From Gemmatimonadota bacterium (GTDB lineage: Bacteria; Latescibacterota; UBA2968), in contig JAPPAB010000089.1 of NCBI GenBank assembly GCA_026705765.1, forward strand, positions 23,235-87,234: 64,000 nt of DNA, read 5' to 3'. The position numbers and the translations under genes were made by a program. Position 1 is the stretch's first letter, and each line of letters opens with the position of its first letter. The notes beneath the pieces were generated by a model. The model was given only the letters and a program-made list of their open reading frames with translations. It ran no database searches and was not told the DNA's origin. Shown piece by piece: positions 9,673 to 17,862 of the stretch.

Positions 9673-10710
9673 TTACTGTCCTAACCACCGCTCAAATATT
9701 TCTGAGTAATTGCCTTTTGCTACGCCTTTTTCCGTTATGATTGCCGTGACGAGGTGGTTAGGGGTCACGTCAAAGGCGGGATTGTACACCTGGATGCCAC
9801 TGGGCGCGGTTTGCCGGCCCATGCCGTGCGTGATTTCTTCTTCTTCGCGCTCTTCAATGGGAATTTGTGCGCCGGTATCGCGTTTCATGTCAATGGTAGA
9901 TAAGGGTGCAGCTACGTAAAAGGGCACCTGATGCGCTTTGGCTAAAATTGCCAGTCCATAGGTGCCGATTTTGTTGGCTACGTCTCCGTTTCTGGCAATG
10001 CGGTCTGCACCGACAACGATGCTGTCGATGTTTTTTTCGCGGAGCACCGCAGCAGCCATGCTATCGCATATCACGGTGACATCTACGCCGCTTTGATTCA
10101 GTTCCCAGGCAGTGAGGCGCGACCCCTGCAAGAGTGGACGGGTTTCGTCGGCATAGACCGCGACTTGTTTGCCCGCTTCAACGGCGGCGTAAACCACTGC
10201 GAGAGCCGTGCCGTAGTCAGCCGTGGCCAGGCCGCCTGCATTGCAGTGGGTCAATACAGTCGCCTGTGAGGATAGCAATTCGGCACCATTGCGACCAATT
10301 TGGCGACATATTCTTTTGTCGTCTTCAAAAATTTCATGGGCCTCTTTAAGCAGGCGCTCGCGTTTTTCTGCGGGTGAATGGTTATCTGCTTTGGCGAGGA
10401 CCTTTTCCTGGCGGTCCAGTGCCCAAAAGAGGTTGACGGCTGTGGGGCGCGTTTGCGCCAGTTTTTGAATGCTTTCTGCGACATACTGATCAAAGTCGGC
10501 ATTCCGAGCTATGGCTTCTTGCGCTGCAATCACGACGCCATAAGCAGCCGCTACACCAATGGCTGGAGCGCCGCGCACCCTCAAGCTGACGATGGCTTCT
10601 GCCACTGTGTTGACGTCGCGGCAAGTGATGAATTTGTACTCTTCTGGCAATAAGGTCTGGTCGATGAGGCGCAGGGCATCATTTTCCCAGGTGATGGTCG
10701 GAACTGGCAT
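9673..10710 (-). CDS. mtnA: S-methyl-5-thioribose-1-phosphate isomerase
   Basis: Converts methylthioribose-1-phosphate to methylthioribulose-1-phosphate in the methionine salvage pathway (cytosolic). The 345-residue length is standard. Characteristic stretches are LRVRGAPAIGVAAAYG, the catalytic cysteine region THCNAGGLATADYGTA and the catalytic aspartate region VVGADRIARNGDVANKIGTY. The C-terminal VTAIITEKG is shared with eIF2B-like proteins. The ATG at 10710 has GGAG seven nucleotides upstream and lies 16 nt after the rsfS stop. It is probably the third gene of an operon with a LytR_C-domain protein and rsfS. No other methionine-salvage gene is nearby. Confidence 0.95.
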   Translation of the reverse strand: MPVPTITWENDALRLIDQTLLPEEYKFITCRDVNTVAEAIVSLRVRGAPAIGVAAAYGVVIAAQEAIARNADFDQYVAESIQKLAQTRPTAVNLFWALDRQEKVLAKADNHSPAEKRERLLKEAHEIFEDDKRICRQIGRNGAELLSSQATVLTHCNAGGLATADYGTALAVVYAAVEAGKQVAVYADETRPLLQGSRLTAWELNQSGVDVTVICDSMAAAVLREKNIDSIVVGADRIARNGDVANKIGTYGLAILAKAHQVPFYVAAPLSTIDMKRDTGAQIPIEEREEEEITHGMGRQTAPSGIQVYNPAFDVTPNHLVTAIITEKGVAKGNYSEIFERWLGQ

Positions 10711-10726
10711 TGGCCATCTCCAGTTG

Positions 10727-11110
10727 TCACGGGTCGCGGATTAAGTTGTTTGTCAATACATCGTCTTCAATACGCTCTATCGGCGCATCGCGCCACAGGC
10801 GTTCCAGTCCGTAAAATTGGCGCGATTCTTTTTGAAAAATATGTACGACGATGTCGAAAAAGTCGATCAGGATCCATTTCCGCACATCATATCCTTCGAC
10901 CTGATAGGGGTGCTGCCCTTCTGCTTTGAGACCCTCGATTACCGCATCGGCCAGAGCGCGAACATGCACATCGGAGGTTCCCGTACAGATGATAAAGTAA
11001 TCGACAAAGTCGGCTGTTTGACGCAGATCAATGGCAATGAGGTCTTCGGCTTTGCGCGATAACAACTGTTCAATACAAGCACTGCGAACGTTTTCGGTAG
11101 TATCTGACAA
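10727..11110 (-). CDS. rsfS: Ribosomal silencing factor RsfS
   Basis: Small protein that binds ribosomal protein L14 and blocks subunit joining during starvation. The 127-residue product has the family core: VDYFIICTGTSDVHVRALAD, then YDVRKWILIDFFDIVVHIF and YGLERLW. The frame is open up to 11164, which would overlap the upstream gene by 38 nt. I choose the TTG at 11110 because an AGAGGG ribosome site lies seven nucleotides before it and because it leaves a 16-nt gap. The neighbours (LytR_C protein upstream, mtnA downstream) show no functional link beyond co-transcription; LytR-domain genes next to rsfS are common in bacteria. Confidence 0.93.
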   Translation of the reverse strand: MSDTTENVRSACIEQLLSRKAEDLIAIDLRQTADFVDYFIICTGTSDVHVRALADAVIEGLKAEGQHPYQVEGYDVRKWILIDFFDIVVHIFQKESRQFYGLERLWRDAPIERIEDDVLTNNLIRDP

Positions 11111-11126
11111 AGTGAATTCCCTCTTC

Positions 11127-11540
11127 TTATTTAAATATTTCCAACCCGCGATAATCGCGCCCAATGATGACGGTTACTTCCTCGATGCGAAAGGGGTCGG
11201 GTGTTTTTTGCTGGATCACATTGGGCGTACCGAGTACATCGGCGACTTGTTTGGCATATTCTATTTTTCCCATGCGGTCTATGACAATGGTCTCGGGAAA
11301 GTTGAAATTTTCAGCATTGCCCAGGGTCATGACATCTATGCCAAAATCGCGCAGTTTTTGCCCGACCTCGGTTGCAATGCCGCCTGTGCCACAGCCGTTG
11401 AGAATTTCAACGCGAATATTGTGAGAGACCCGGGGTGCTTCGAGCACGACATCGGGTGCCGTTTGCGGTTCCCAAAAGGCTTTTGTCGCAAAGACCAGAC
11501 CGGCGATGAGCAGGCCGCCGAGAACCCATAACCATTTCAT
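11127..11540 (-). CDS. Membrane-anchored LytR_C domain protein
   Basis: A 137-residue protein with one N-terminal membrane segment (about residues 3-20) and a C-terminal LytR_C fold. The fold is recognised from IRVEILNGCGTGGIA, which matches the VEVLNGTG pattern of the family, and from the ending VTVIIGRDY. The domain is usually extracytoplasmic and found at the end of LytR-CpsA-Psr proteins or, as here, alone. The frame begins at a TTG at 11549, but the ATG at 11540 is the better start. Two cysteines are absent apart from one in the NGCG turn. It is the first gene of the likely rsfS-mtnA operon. Confidence 0.75.
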   Translation of the reverse strand: MKWLWVLGGLLIAGLVFATKAFWEPQTAPDVVLEAPRVSHNIRVEILNGCGTGGIATEVGQKLRDFGIDVMTLGNAENFNFPETIVIDRMGKIEYAKQVADVLGTPNVIQQKTPDPFRIEEVTVIIGRDYRGLEIFK

Positions 11541-11580
11541 GTTGGCCAATATAACAATAAAAAAAACAATATAAAGAGAA

Positions 11581-11613
11581 AAAAAAGAGGCGCCAACCTT
11601 ATGCGGTGGCGCC
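11581..11613 (-). terminator. Intrinsic terminator of the small secreted-protein gene
   Basis: On the minus strand a GC-rich hairpin (TGGCGCC paired with GGCGCCA, 11607-11613 with 11589-11595, plus two more pairs beyond a bulge) is followed by a run of T (11586-11581 and beyond). It begins 23 nt after the stop codon at 11636 and separates that gene from the LytR_C-rsfS-mtnA operon. Confidence 0.8.
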
Positions 11614-11635
11614 CCTATCTGTTCAGGTCAGTCCT

Positions 11636-12103
11636 TTAATAACGCCTGTACCTGTCGTTGTAATAATAGGGATAGCCATAACCATTGAAGGTGCTGAATC
11701 CAAATTCGATCCGAATATTGGGTTTGGGCTGATACAAAAGACTGACATTGGGAACAACGACTTGAACACCACCCGATGAGGTCGAACCGTAACGCGTATT
11801 ACCCGACATTTGATTGACCAGGCCAACTTGCGCTCTGACGATGAGCGGTTTGGATATCTGATAGGTGATGTCGTTGAGATAATACTGGTTCAGGCCACCG
11901 CCATATCCCGAACTGTAACTGATTCCAATGGTGTGGTTAAATTTGAGCTTTTTCAGGTCGAACAAACCGCTGGTGGTTTTTAACCCATTCACGAGGTTCT
12001 CACCTGCGAGCGGGATTTTGTTTTGCGGCTGAATGCCAATGTCTGCCCGTGCCTGCGTCGCAATCAAAGCTAGAACTGCAAGTGTGCAAATCCATTTGTA
12101 CAT
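11636..12103 (-). CDS. Small secreted protein, possibly an outer-membrane beta-strand protein
   Basis: I do not recognise a family. The 155-residue product has a clear type I signal peptide ending at ATQARA, with cleavage before DIG. The mature part is rich in Gly, Tyr, Ser and Asn, with alternating hydrophobic residues (for example ISYSSGYGGGL, ISKPLIVRAQVGLV, NVSLLYQPKPNIRIEFGF). The pattern would suit amphipathic beta strands of a small outer-membrane barrel. The C-terminus is unusually Tyr/Arg-rich (YGYPYYYNDRYRRY), which does not match a typical barrel end. It is a single-gene unit: consensus-like promoter at 12131-12159, AAAGGGGG ribosome site, terminator at 11581-11613. It is probably highly expressed. 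Confidence 0.75.
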   Translation of the reverse strand: MYKWICTLAVLALIATQARADIGIQPQNKIPLAGENLVNGLKTTSGLFDLKKLKFNHTIGISYSSGYGGGLNQYYLNDITYQISKPLIVRAQVGLVNQMSGNTRYGSTSSGGVQVVVPNVSLLYQPKPNIRIEFGFSTFNGYGYPYYYNDRYRRY

Positions 12104-12130
12104 GTGTAAAACCCCCTTTCCGTTATGAAC

Positions 12131-12159
12131 AGGATACAGAAACTGAGATGAGATGTCAA
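12131..12159 (-). promoter_or_regulatory. Sigma70-like promoter of the secreted-protein gene
   Basis: On the minus strand TTGACA (12159-12154), a 17-bp spacer and TATCCT (12136-12131). The spacing places transcription start about 20 nt upstream of the ATG at 12103. Confidence 0.7.
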
Positions 12160-12217
12160 GTGTTCTGTTTTCTTAGACACCTGAGTATATCTTTATGTTC
12201 CATAATGGAAATTGCGC

Positions 12218-12246
12218 TTGAAAGAGGGAGGCGGGATGGCTATACT
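12218..12246 (+). promoter_or_regulatory. Sigma70-like promoter of the 94-residue gene
   Basis: TTGAAA (12218-12223), a 17-bp spacer and TATACT (12241-12246). The predicted transcription start is about 25 nt before the ATG at 12277, which supports that ATG over upstream in-frame codons. Confidence 0.65.
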
Positions 12247-12276
12247 TATGTGTATTCCACGCGAAAGGAGAATGAC

Positions 12277-12561
12277 ATGGCAAAACAAATATATACAACA
12301 GATGCGCCTCTGTCGTGTCCGACATTGGAAAAATTGTCGAAGGAAGAGCAAGAGATGTTATTCGATGCGTTTGAGAAGGCTATCGAACTGGCTGAAAAAG
12401 CAGGTTTCCCAGAGGCTGAGATTTTTCAATTTCTTGAAGATGTGATCGATGTCCGTGCGTCTGAACAGGTCCTGGATAAAATGGAGAAAACCGGAGAGAA
12501 ACCCATGCCTTTAGAGGAATTTAAAGCGGAGTTAAAAAAGCAAGAGTTGAGGTCTTTTTGA
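12277..12561 (+). CDS. Small acidic helical protein, antitoxin-like
   Basis: A 94-residue, charged, mostly helical protein. The ATG is preceded by AAAGGAG and by a good promoter. The reading frame is open further upstream, but that part overlaps the promoter. The sequence has no membrane segment or signal. The segment KPMPLEEFKAELKKQEL resembles the end of short antitoxin-like or addiction-module proteins (LxEFxAEL), but no toxin gene follows. The next gene is convergent and unrelated. I give no function. Composition is close to that of its neighbours, so I see no sign of recent transfer. Confidence 0.65.
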   Translation: MAKQIYTTDAPLSCPTLEKLSKEEQEMLFDAFEKAIELAEKAGFPEAEIFQFLEDVIDVRASEQVLDKMEKTGEKPMPLEEFKAELKKQELRSF

Positions 12562-12576
12562 CCTATAGCAATAGGG

Positions 12577-13245
12577 TTAGCCTTTTTCCTGGGACCGTCC
12601 GTATTCTGTCGATTCTTGATCTTTGTCAGTGTAAGGCCAGCCTTCTTCTTGGGACCGTGCCAATTCATCGCTATCGTCATCAAGGTCCCTTGCGATGAGG
12701 TCAGTCTCTTCATCATACCACCATTCGTCAATTTCTTCTTCGATGTCATCATCATTTTCGCCGTCATCTCTCCGAGACAAAGTTACATCTTGGCTATCTG
12801 GGAGGTTGGAGTCAGAGAAATTCCGGGTATCACGGGCTTCCTCACCCTCCTCTACCTTTATAAAGACTCGCTGCTTGAACTGCCTATCTTCATATTCGAT
12901 CTGCTTAATGCATCCTGTGTCCAAAATGCGTTTCTGAACATTTTTATCAAGCAACCTAAAAGCTGATTGATTTAATGAAAGTCCCAATACTTTCTCTTTG
13001 ATGAGCCACGCGAGTTGTTCCTGGTTCAGGTTGTTCAAGTTTTCAAGATCCACATCAAGGCCTTTAGTTCTTTTGGCCGCCACAAAAACCCTGCCAAGGC
13101 CCGAAATAGAGAACTTGTTCTTTTTACCCTCTGAGTGCTGACGTATCGCCTCTTTCTTTTCTTCTAGTTCCTTATCGACTTTCCTTTTTTCTTTGTACAA
13201 TTCGATAGTTCTAGCGAGCAGTTCGCGAAAGCTTGTTTCCAACAT
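12577..13245 (-). CDS. Hypothetical protein with coiled-coil N-terminus and acidic repeat tail
   Basis: Not recognised. Residues 1-45 are strongly charged and helical (KEKRKVDKELEEKKEAIRQ), probably a coiled coil. Residues 45-135 form a folded core with RVFVAAKR, a QEQLAWLIKEKVLGLS segment and a QRVFIKVEEGEEA end. From about residue 150 the protein is very acidic (DDGENDDDIEEEIDEW). The last 40 residues contain an imperfect 20-residue tandem duplication around RSQEEGW and RSQEKG, visible in the DNA as a 60-bp repeat. A promoter lies at 13317-13345. The acidic tail could mimic DNA or mediate binding, but this is speculation. Confidence 0.65.
   Translation of the reverse strand: MLETSFRELLARTIELYKEKRKVDKELEEKKEAIRQHSEGKKNKFSISGLGRVFVAAKRTKGLDVDLENLNNLNQEQLAWLIKEKVLGLSLNQSAFRLLDKNVQKRILDTGCIKQIEYEDRQFKQRVFIKVEEGEEARDTRNFSDSNLPDSQDVTLSRRDDGENDDDIEEEIDEWWYDEETDLIARDLDDDSDELARSQEEGWPYTDKDQESTEYGRSQEKG
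12580..12660. repeat. Imperfect 60-bp tandem duplication at the 3' end of the acidic-tail gene
   Basis: GGGACCGT occurs at 12591 and again at 12651, each inside a similar 25-nt context (pyrimidine-rich CCTTYTTCYT before it). The period of 60 nt equals 20 codons, so the reading frame is preserved and the protein tail is duplicated. Confidence 0.6.
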
Positions 13246-13316
13246 TGTGGTTCCTCCGTATCCAGTAGCATTTAGTCAGAAAATGACCAATCTTGTTGAT
13301 CTGGTCGTAATTTTGG

Positions 13317-13345
13317 AGAGTAGAGATAGATACGAGGCTTGTCAA
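13317..13345 (-). promoter_or_regulatory. Sigma70-like promoter of the acidic-tail gene
   Basis: On the minus strand TTGACA (13345-13340), a 17-bp spacer and TACTCT (13322-13317), about 70 nt upstream of the ATG at 13245. The 13246-13409 gap holds nothing else that I can identify. Confidence 0.5.
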
Positions 13346-13409
13346 TCAATTCGTTCTCTCCAACATATACATTGAACTCCTTCCCGCGCAAAAATTCCAA
13401 CAGCGTCAG

Positions 13410-13844
13410 TTAGTGAGAGTTACTTTCATAAACACCTTCTTCTCGTTCGTCCCAAGGCGGGATAACGATCTCACACTTAGGGCCACTGGCACGGCTGAGC
13501 CTTTTGTCCAGAGTTATTAAGGGACAATCGAACTCTTCGGCCAAGGCCACGTACCAAGCGTCGTAACAGGTCAAATTGTTCCGCAATGCCCATACGCGCT
13601 TAGCAAAGGGTGCAAAGGGGAATAATTCCAAGTCGAGTTGTAGCAGGTCTCCGTAGGCATTCGTGGCCTCCTGTTGCGAGATTTCACCAGCTTGTTCCAA
13701 TCGGCGCAGAATATTGCTGGCTTCGACCAATATCAACTCTGGACCGATCAGTATCCCATCTGCAACAGCCGCTTCCGCCCACTGGCCTTCACGGCCCACG
13801 TCCACAAGTGTCGAGACGATTACAGATGCATCAACGACGACCAT
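13410..13844 (-). CDS. vapC: VapC-type PIN-domain toxin ribonuclease
   Basis: A metal-dependent ribonuclease toxin of a type II toxin-antitoxin module. The 144-residue protein carries the four acidic PIN residues in order: D5 (VVDASV), E41 (VEASN), D95 (CYDAWYVALAE) and D113 (TLDKRL). The chosen ATG overlaps the antitoxin stop (TGATG), a classic coupling that keeps toxin below antitoxin. A GTG one codon upstream is possible. The C-terminal tail (WDEREEGVYESNSH) extends a little beyond typical VapC. The pair sits directly behind carA on the same strand and could be expressed by read-through from the pyrimidine operon as well as from its own promoter. Confidence 0.93.
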   Translation of the reverse strand: MVVVDASVIVSTLVDVGREGQWAEAAVADGILIGPELILVEASNILRRLEQAGEISQQEATNAYGDLLQLDLELFPFAPFAKRVWALRNNLTCYDAWYVALAEEFDCPLITLDKRLSRASGPKCEIVIPPWDEREEGVYESNSH

Positions 13845-14080
13845 CACATTCGATCCACATCACGAGCATTTAGAATACTCGAAGGCCGGACGCGGGTTCC
13901 CGTCGCTTCCTTGCGCTCGCGAACTCTGTGCAGCCACTCTTCAACCGAGGGCCGCGATGCGATTCGTTCCAACTCTTCGCGGAGAAATGCCTGCATGGAC
14001 TGGCGTTGGCGGGCGGCGCGGATAGCAAGCGCGTCGTGTACATCTTCCGGGACGTCTTCTATGGTGATTTGTACTGGCAT
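13844..14080 (-). CDS. vapB: FitA/VapB-type ribbon-helix-helix antitoxin
   Basis: The 78-residue antitoxin neutralises the PIN toxin encoded immediately downstream. Residues 3-40 match the FitA-like RHH/Arc fold: ITIEDVPEDVHDALAIRAAR followed by a MQAFLREEL helix. The C-terminal half (VEEWLHRVRERKE and the rest) would contact the toxin. The usual role includes DNA binding at its own promoter. The start lies 19 nt after the carA stop. No separate promoter is evident in that short gap, so transcription may depend on carA read-through or on a promoter within carA. Confidence 0.92.
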   Translation of the reverse strand: MPVQITIEDVPEDVHDALAIRAARQRQSMQAFLREELERIASRPSVEEWLHRVRERKEATGTRVRPSSILNARDVDRM

Positions 14081-14099
14081 GACGGTTTTAGTCCTGTGG

Positions 14100-15224
14100 T
14101 TATTTCGCCTTGTCCATCAATTTTGCAAACTCATCGAAGAGATAATCGGCATCGTGAGGGCCAGCGGAGGCTTCGGGGTGGTATTGAACGGAGAAGGCGG
14201 GTAGTTCGCGGTGGCGCAGGCCCTCGAGGGTGTTGTCGTTGAGGTTGATGTGGGTGAGTGCTACGACTTCCTGGTCGAGGGTGGTGAGATCGACGCAGAA
14301 ACCGTGATTTTGTGCGGTGATTTCGACTTTCCCCGTGCTGGCGTGTTGCACGGGCTGGTTGGCTCCCCGGTGACCAAATTTGAGTTTGTACGTTTTTCCA
14401 CCCAGTGCCAGGCCGAGAAGCTGATGCCCCAGACATATTCCAAAGGTGGGGCGTTCGCGGATCAATTTGCGGATGTTTTTGACTGCATAAGTCACGGGTT
14501 CTGGATCGCCCGGTCCATTGGATAAAAAGATGCCGTCGGGATCGATTTCGAGGAGTTGCTCTGCGGGCGTGTCAGCGGGAAAAACGGTTACATCGCAGCC
14601 GCGGTCAACGAGGTAGCGCAAGATGTTGTGTTTGATGCCAAAGTCGTAAGCCGCCACGCGGTATCTGGCGTTTTGCCGCAGGTGTCTGGTCTGACCGATT
14701 TTGAGATCGCAAAGGCCCTCGTCCCAGTGGTAGGGTTCTGTACAGGTGACGTTTTGTACGAGGTCGCGCCCGACCAGGCCGGGGAAGTCGCGCGCTTTTT
14801 GGACGAGGCTGTCAGAATCGAGATCGATGGTTGACAGCACGCCTTTCATTGCGCCTTGACGGCGGATATGCCGCACGAGGGCGCGGGTGTCAATGCCCTC
14901 AATGCCGGGTATGTTGTGTTCTTTTAGAAAGTCACCGAGGGCAATGGTCGATCGCCAATTGCTGGGGTATGGACAGTATTCTTTGACTATAAAGCCAGAG
15001 ACCTGGGGTTTTTGCGATTCAAAGTCGGATGGGTTGATGCCGTAGTTGCCGATGAGTGGATAGGTCATGGTTACGATCTGGCTGTTATAAGACGGGTCTG
15101 TGAGGATTTCCTGATATCCCGTCATGCTGGTGTTGAAGACGACTTCCCCTTCGCATTCGACTTCTGCGCCAAAGGATTTGCCTTTGAAAATGGTGCCGTC
15201 TTCCAATGCGAGAATCGCTTCCAT
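14100..15224 (-). CDS. carA: Carbamoyl-phosphate synthase small (glutaminase) subunit
   Basis: Hydrolyses glutamine and passes ammonia to CarB to make carbamoyl phosphate for pyrimidines and arginine. The 374-residue length is normal. The N-terminal CPSase domain contains [19 protein letters not shown]. The C-terminal class I amidotransferase has its nucleophile in [11 protein letters not shown] (C264) and the triad partner motif YHPEAS near the end. An AAGGA ribosome site precedes the ATG. It lies 13 nt after pyrC in the same operon. The large subunit carB is not in this window; here vapBC follows instead. Confidence 0.97.
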   Translation of the reverse strand: MEAILALEDGTIFKGKSFGAEVECEGEVVFNTSMTGYQEILTDPSYNSQIVTMTYPLIGNYGINPSDFESQKPQVSGFIVKEYCPYPSNWRSTIALGDFLKEHNIPGIEGIDTRALVRHIRRQGAMKGVLSTIDLDSDSLVQKARDFPGLVGRDLVQNVTCTEPYHWDEGLCDLKIGQTRHLRQNARYRVAAYDFGIKHNILRYLVDRGCDVTVFPADTPAEQLLEIDPDGIFLSNGPGDPEPVTYAVKNIRKLIRERPTFGICLGHQLLGLALGGKTYKLKFGHRGANQPVQHASTGKVEITAQNHGFCVDLTTLDQEVVALTHINLNDNTLEGLRHRELPAFSVQYHPEASAGPHDADYLFDEFAKLMDKAK

Positions 15225-15237
15225 GAATGTTGTTCCT

Positions 15238-16509
15238 TTACTGTTTGTACGTTATCCGACCACCCAGTATCGTTATTGTGGCCCGACCTTGTAATGTCCA
15301 TCCGTGAAAGGGCGTGTTGCGCGATTTGGATTTGAACTGATTGGCATCTACAATCCATTCGGGATTGGGATTGATGACCGTAATATCAGCGGGTTTGCCG
15401 GGGGAGAGGCTGCCGCCTTCGATGCCGAGGATGCGCGCGGGTTCTATGGTGAGTTTGGCTATTGTATCTGAAAGGGGGAGCAGGTTGGTGTGGACGAGTT
15501 TGGTGAAGATGACGCCGACAGCGGTTTCGAGTCCGAGTATGCCATTGGGTGCATTGGTAAATGCACCCAATTTTTCTTTTATCGTATGGGGCGCATGGTC
15601 TGTGGCGAGTGCGTCAATGGTGCCATCCTGTAAGCCAGCGATTACGGCTTCTCGGTCTTCACAGGAACGCAGTGGCGGACTCATTTTGCCTGCCGCGCCG
15701 AGAATGCGGACATCTTCATCGGTCAATGCGATGTGATGGGGCGAGGCTTCGCAGGTGACGGGCAGGCCCTCTGCTTTTGCTTTCCGCACGAGTTCGGCGG
15801 CGCGTTTGACACTGAGGTGCAGAATGTGGAGACGCCCCCGGGTTTGGCGCACGAGTTCGATGTCGCGCGTGTTCATGGCGGCTTCGCCTTCGGCGGGCAT
15901 GCCTTTCAGGCCGAGTTCGCGGGAGACCGCGCCTTCGTGCATGTGCCCGCCGCGCGTGAGTTCAAAGACTTCAGAGTGCGGATAAACCGCAAAATCGTTG
16001 GCGGCTGCGCGCTCCAGAAGTTGGCGCATCAGGGTTTCGGATTCAATGGGGAGGCCGTCGTCGGAAAATCCAACAGCACCTGCTTTGAGCAGGGCGTCGG
16101 TGTCGGTGAGTTTTTCGCCCTGCATTTTTTCGGTTGCACAGGCGATGGGATACACGCGGGCATCTGCCGATTTTGCCTGTTGGGCGATATATTGGACAAT
16201 TTCCGGGCTGTCCATCGGCGGTTCTGTATTGGGCAAACAGGCCACAGATGTGAAGCCTCCGGCAGCAGCGGCTTCACATCCGGTTTTGATGGTTTCTTTT
16301 TCTGGAAAGCCCGGGTCGCGCAGGTGGACATGCATATCGATGAGGCCGGGTACGACGATCTGGTCTGAGACATCGATGGCCTCGGCACTTGCGACGATAT
16401 GCGGTTCAATGCGCGCGATGTGACCGCGCTGGATGAGCAGATCGGCTATTTCATCGAGGTTGTTAGCCGGGTCGATGATGCGACCGTTTTTGAGCAGGAG
16501 ATCGGACAT
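15238..16509 (-). CDS. pyrC: Dihydroorotase (class I)
   Basis: Zinc amidohydrolase that cyclises carbamoyl aspartate to dihydroorotate in pyrimidine synthesis. The 423-residue protein has the metal-binding HxH in [15 protein letters not shown] (H60, H62). It also has the loop GFSDDGLPI, later histidines in VYPHSE and LHILHLS, and the DHAPH motif near residue 304. The sequence matches the long class I (PyrC/AllB-like) form rather than the short enterobacterial form. It is followed at 13 nt by carA, confirming a pyrimidine role rather than allantoinase. Upstream on the same strand is a LarA-like gene 24 nt away. Confidence 0.96.
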   Translation of the reverse strand: MSDLLLKNGRIIDPANNLDEIADLLIQRGHIARIEPHIVASAEAIDVSDQIVVPGLIDMHVHLRDPGFPEKETIKTGCEAAAAGGFTSVACLPNTEPPMDSPEIVQYIAQQAKSADARVYPIACATEKMQGEKLTDTDALLKAGAVGFSDDGLPIESETLMRQLLERAAANDFAVYPHSEVFELTRGGHMHEGAVSRELGLKGMPAEGEAAMNTRDIELVRQTRGRLHILHLSVKRAAELVRKAKAEGLPVTCEASPHHIALTDEDVRILGAAGKMSPPLRSCEDREAVIAGLQDGTIDALATDHAPHTIKEKLGAFTNAPNGILGLETAVGVIFTKLVHTNLLPLSDTIAKLTIEPARILGIEGGSLSPGKPADITVINPNPEWIVDANQFKSKSRNTPFHGWTLQGRATITILGGRITYKQ

Positions 16510-16533
16510 TAGAAAGGTTGTGAATATCCTCTC

Positions 16534-17835
16534 TTAATCTGCGAAAACGGATTCGGGTACGCGGTCGCGGTAGGCTTCTATGGGTGGCAGATTGCCGTCG
16601 GCTTCGGTTTCGAGGGTACGCAGTCCGGTGAGGATTTCGAGGTCGTCGCGGATGTCGGCCTGTGCCAGATAGGCTTCAGATGCTTCGACTTCACCCAGGT
16701 CGAGCGTGTTGGGAATCCAGAGTACGCGGGCGTCTTCCGGTGCGATGAGACCAATGGATTCGAGGGCGATGTCGAGGACTTCGGCGTCTGTGTCACAGTG
16801 CAGCGGGACCGCACCTGCTGAAACGTGTTGTCCGGTGATGACGTTGGTATAGGTGGCGTGATAGTCGATTTTATCGACGAGGCGCCGGGTGGCAAATTCG
16901 GCCATGCCGATGCCGGTGGCGTTGCCGTGCGTGGCTTCGGTGAGGTCGCGCACAAAGATGCGCAAGACGCGCGGGGTTTCGTCGCCCATTGCGCGGCGGT
17001 CATTGCGCTTGCGCCCGATGACGTTGGTGTCCATGCCCGAGCCGGAGATGTTTTTGCCCATTTCGTCGATGATGAGGAGATCGACATCATCGAAGGGCAG
17101 TGAGGGACACCACTCTTTGGATTTGGCTTGAAGCACTTTTTCGCGTTCTTCAAAGTCTGCCGCGGGAATGGCTTCGATGCGTGCGGTTTCGTCATAGCCG
17201 TTTTCAAGAGTGGCTACGCCAAAGGTGATGGGCATTTCCTCGCGTACGACTTTGCCGACTAAGCGCACGATTTTGTCAAAGGAATGGTGGATGATGGCGC
17301 GGTGATATACCGAGGCGCCTTTGTGTTTGCCCAGGCCAATGAGCATCATTTTCATCAGTCCGCTTTCAATTTCGCCGGCAAATCCCGTATGCGGTTTAAT
17401 TCGGTTGACCACAATGACGTGGTCGGCTTCAGATGCGTGTCTGTCAAAGTAGATGGGCATGCCAAAATCCGATACACCGATCTGGACGACGTCCATCGAC
17501 GATTTGATTGGACATTCCATTGTGCCTTCGGTGATGCCATATCCGGCGAGGACCTCGGTTTGTCCTTCGGCTGTGCCTCCGCCGTGCGATCCCATTGCGG
17601 GTACGATGTAGGGAACAGCGCCAATGGCTTTCATTTCTTCGACGATGGTTTTGATGATGGTGTCGATGTTGGCGACGCCGCGGCTACCCGCGGTTATGGC
17701 GACGGTTTGACCGGGTTTGATCACAGAACTGGGATTGATTTTTGCGATTTCATCGCGCACAGTGCCGGCGATGTCATCGACGCGAGGAGCGTCGAAGTGC
17801 TGGCGAATGCGGAACATTTGTGGGTAAGTCGGCAT
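16534..17835 (-). CDS. LarA-like (DUF2088 / lactate racemase N-terminal domain) protein
   Basis: The 433-residue protein resembles the N-terminal domain family of nickel-pincer lactate racemase. It has VAITAGSRGVAN near 45-56, GSHGGGT at 82-88, GYGITEGTM near 99-106, NRIKPHTGF at 144-152 and GLGKHKGA near 168-174. Characterised LarA enzymes racemise 2-hydroxy acids; relatives with different substrates are widespread. I see no larB, larC or larE nearby. The role therefore remains open, and a cofactor-independent function cannot be excluded. The start has AGGAGG eight nucleotides upstream. The upstream partner on the same strand is an iron alcohol dehydrogenase, which suggests interconversion and oxidation of a hydroxy acid or alcohol. 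Confidence 0.75.
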   Translation of the reverse strand: MPTYPQMFRIRQHFDAPRVDDIAGTVRDEIAKINPSSVIKPGQTVAITAGSRGVANIDTIIKTIVEEMKAIGAVPYIVPAMGSHGGGTAEGQTEVLAGYGITEGTMECPIKSSMDVVQIGVSDFGMPIYFDRHASEADHVIVVNRIKPHTGFAGEIESGLMKMMLIGLGKHKGASVYHRAIIHHSFDKIVRLVGKVVREEMPITFGVATLENGYDETARIEAIPAADFEEREKVLQAKSKEWCPSLPFDDVDLLIIDEMGKNISGSGMDTNVIGRKRNDRRAMGDETPRVLRIFVRDLTEATHGNATGIGMAEFATRRLVDKIDYHATYTNVITGQHVSAGAVPLHCDTDAEVLDIALESIGLIAPEDARVLWIPNTLDLGEVEASEAYLAQADIRDDLEILTGLRTLETEADGNLPPIEAYRDRVPESVFAD

Positions 17836-17862
17836 GGTTTATCCTCCTGTTGTGATTTTCTA

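Noticed and set aside
13410..14080. vapBC as part of the main defence island
   Set aside because: It lies about 18 kb away on the other strand, is a standard toxin-antitoxin pair and has no link to the island genes.
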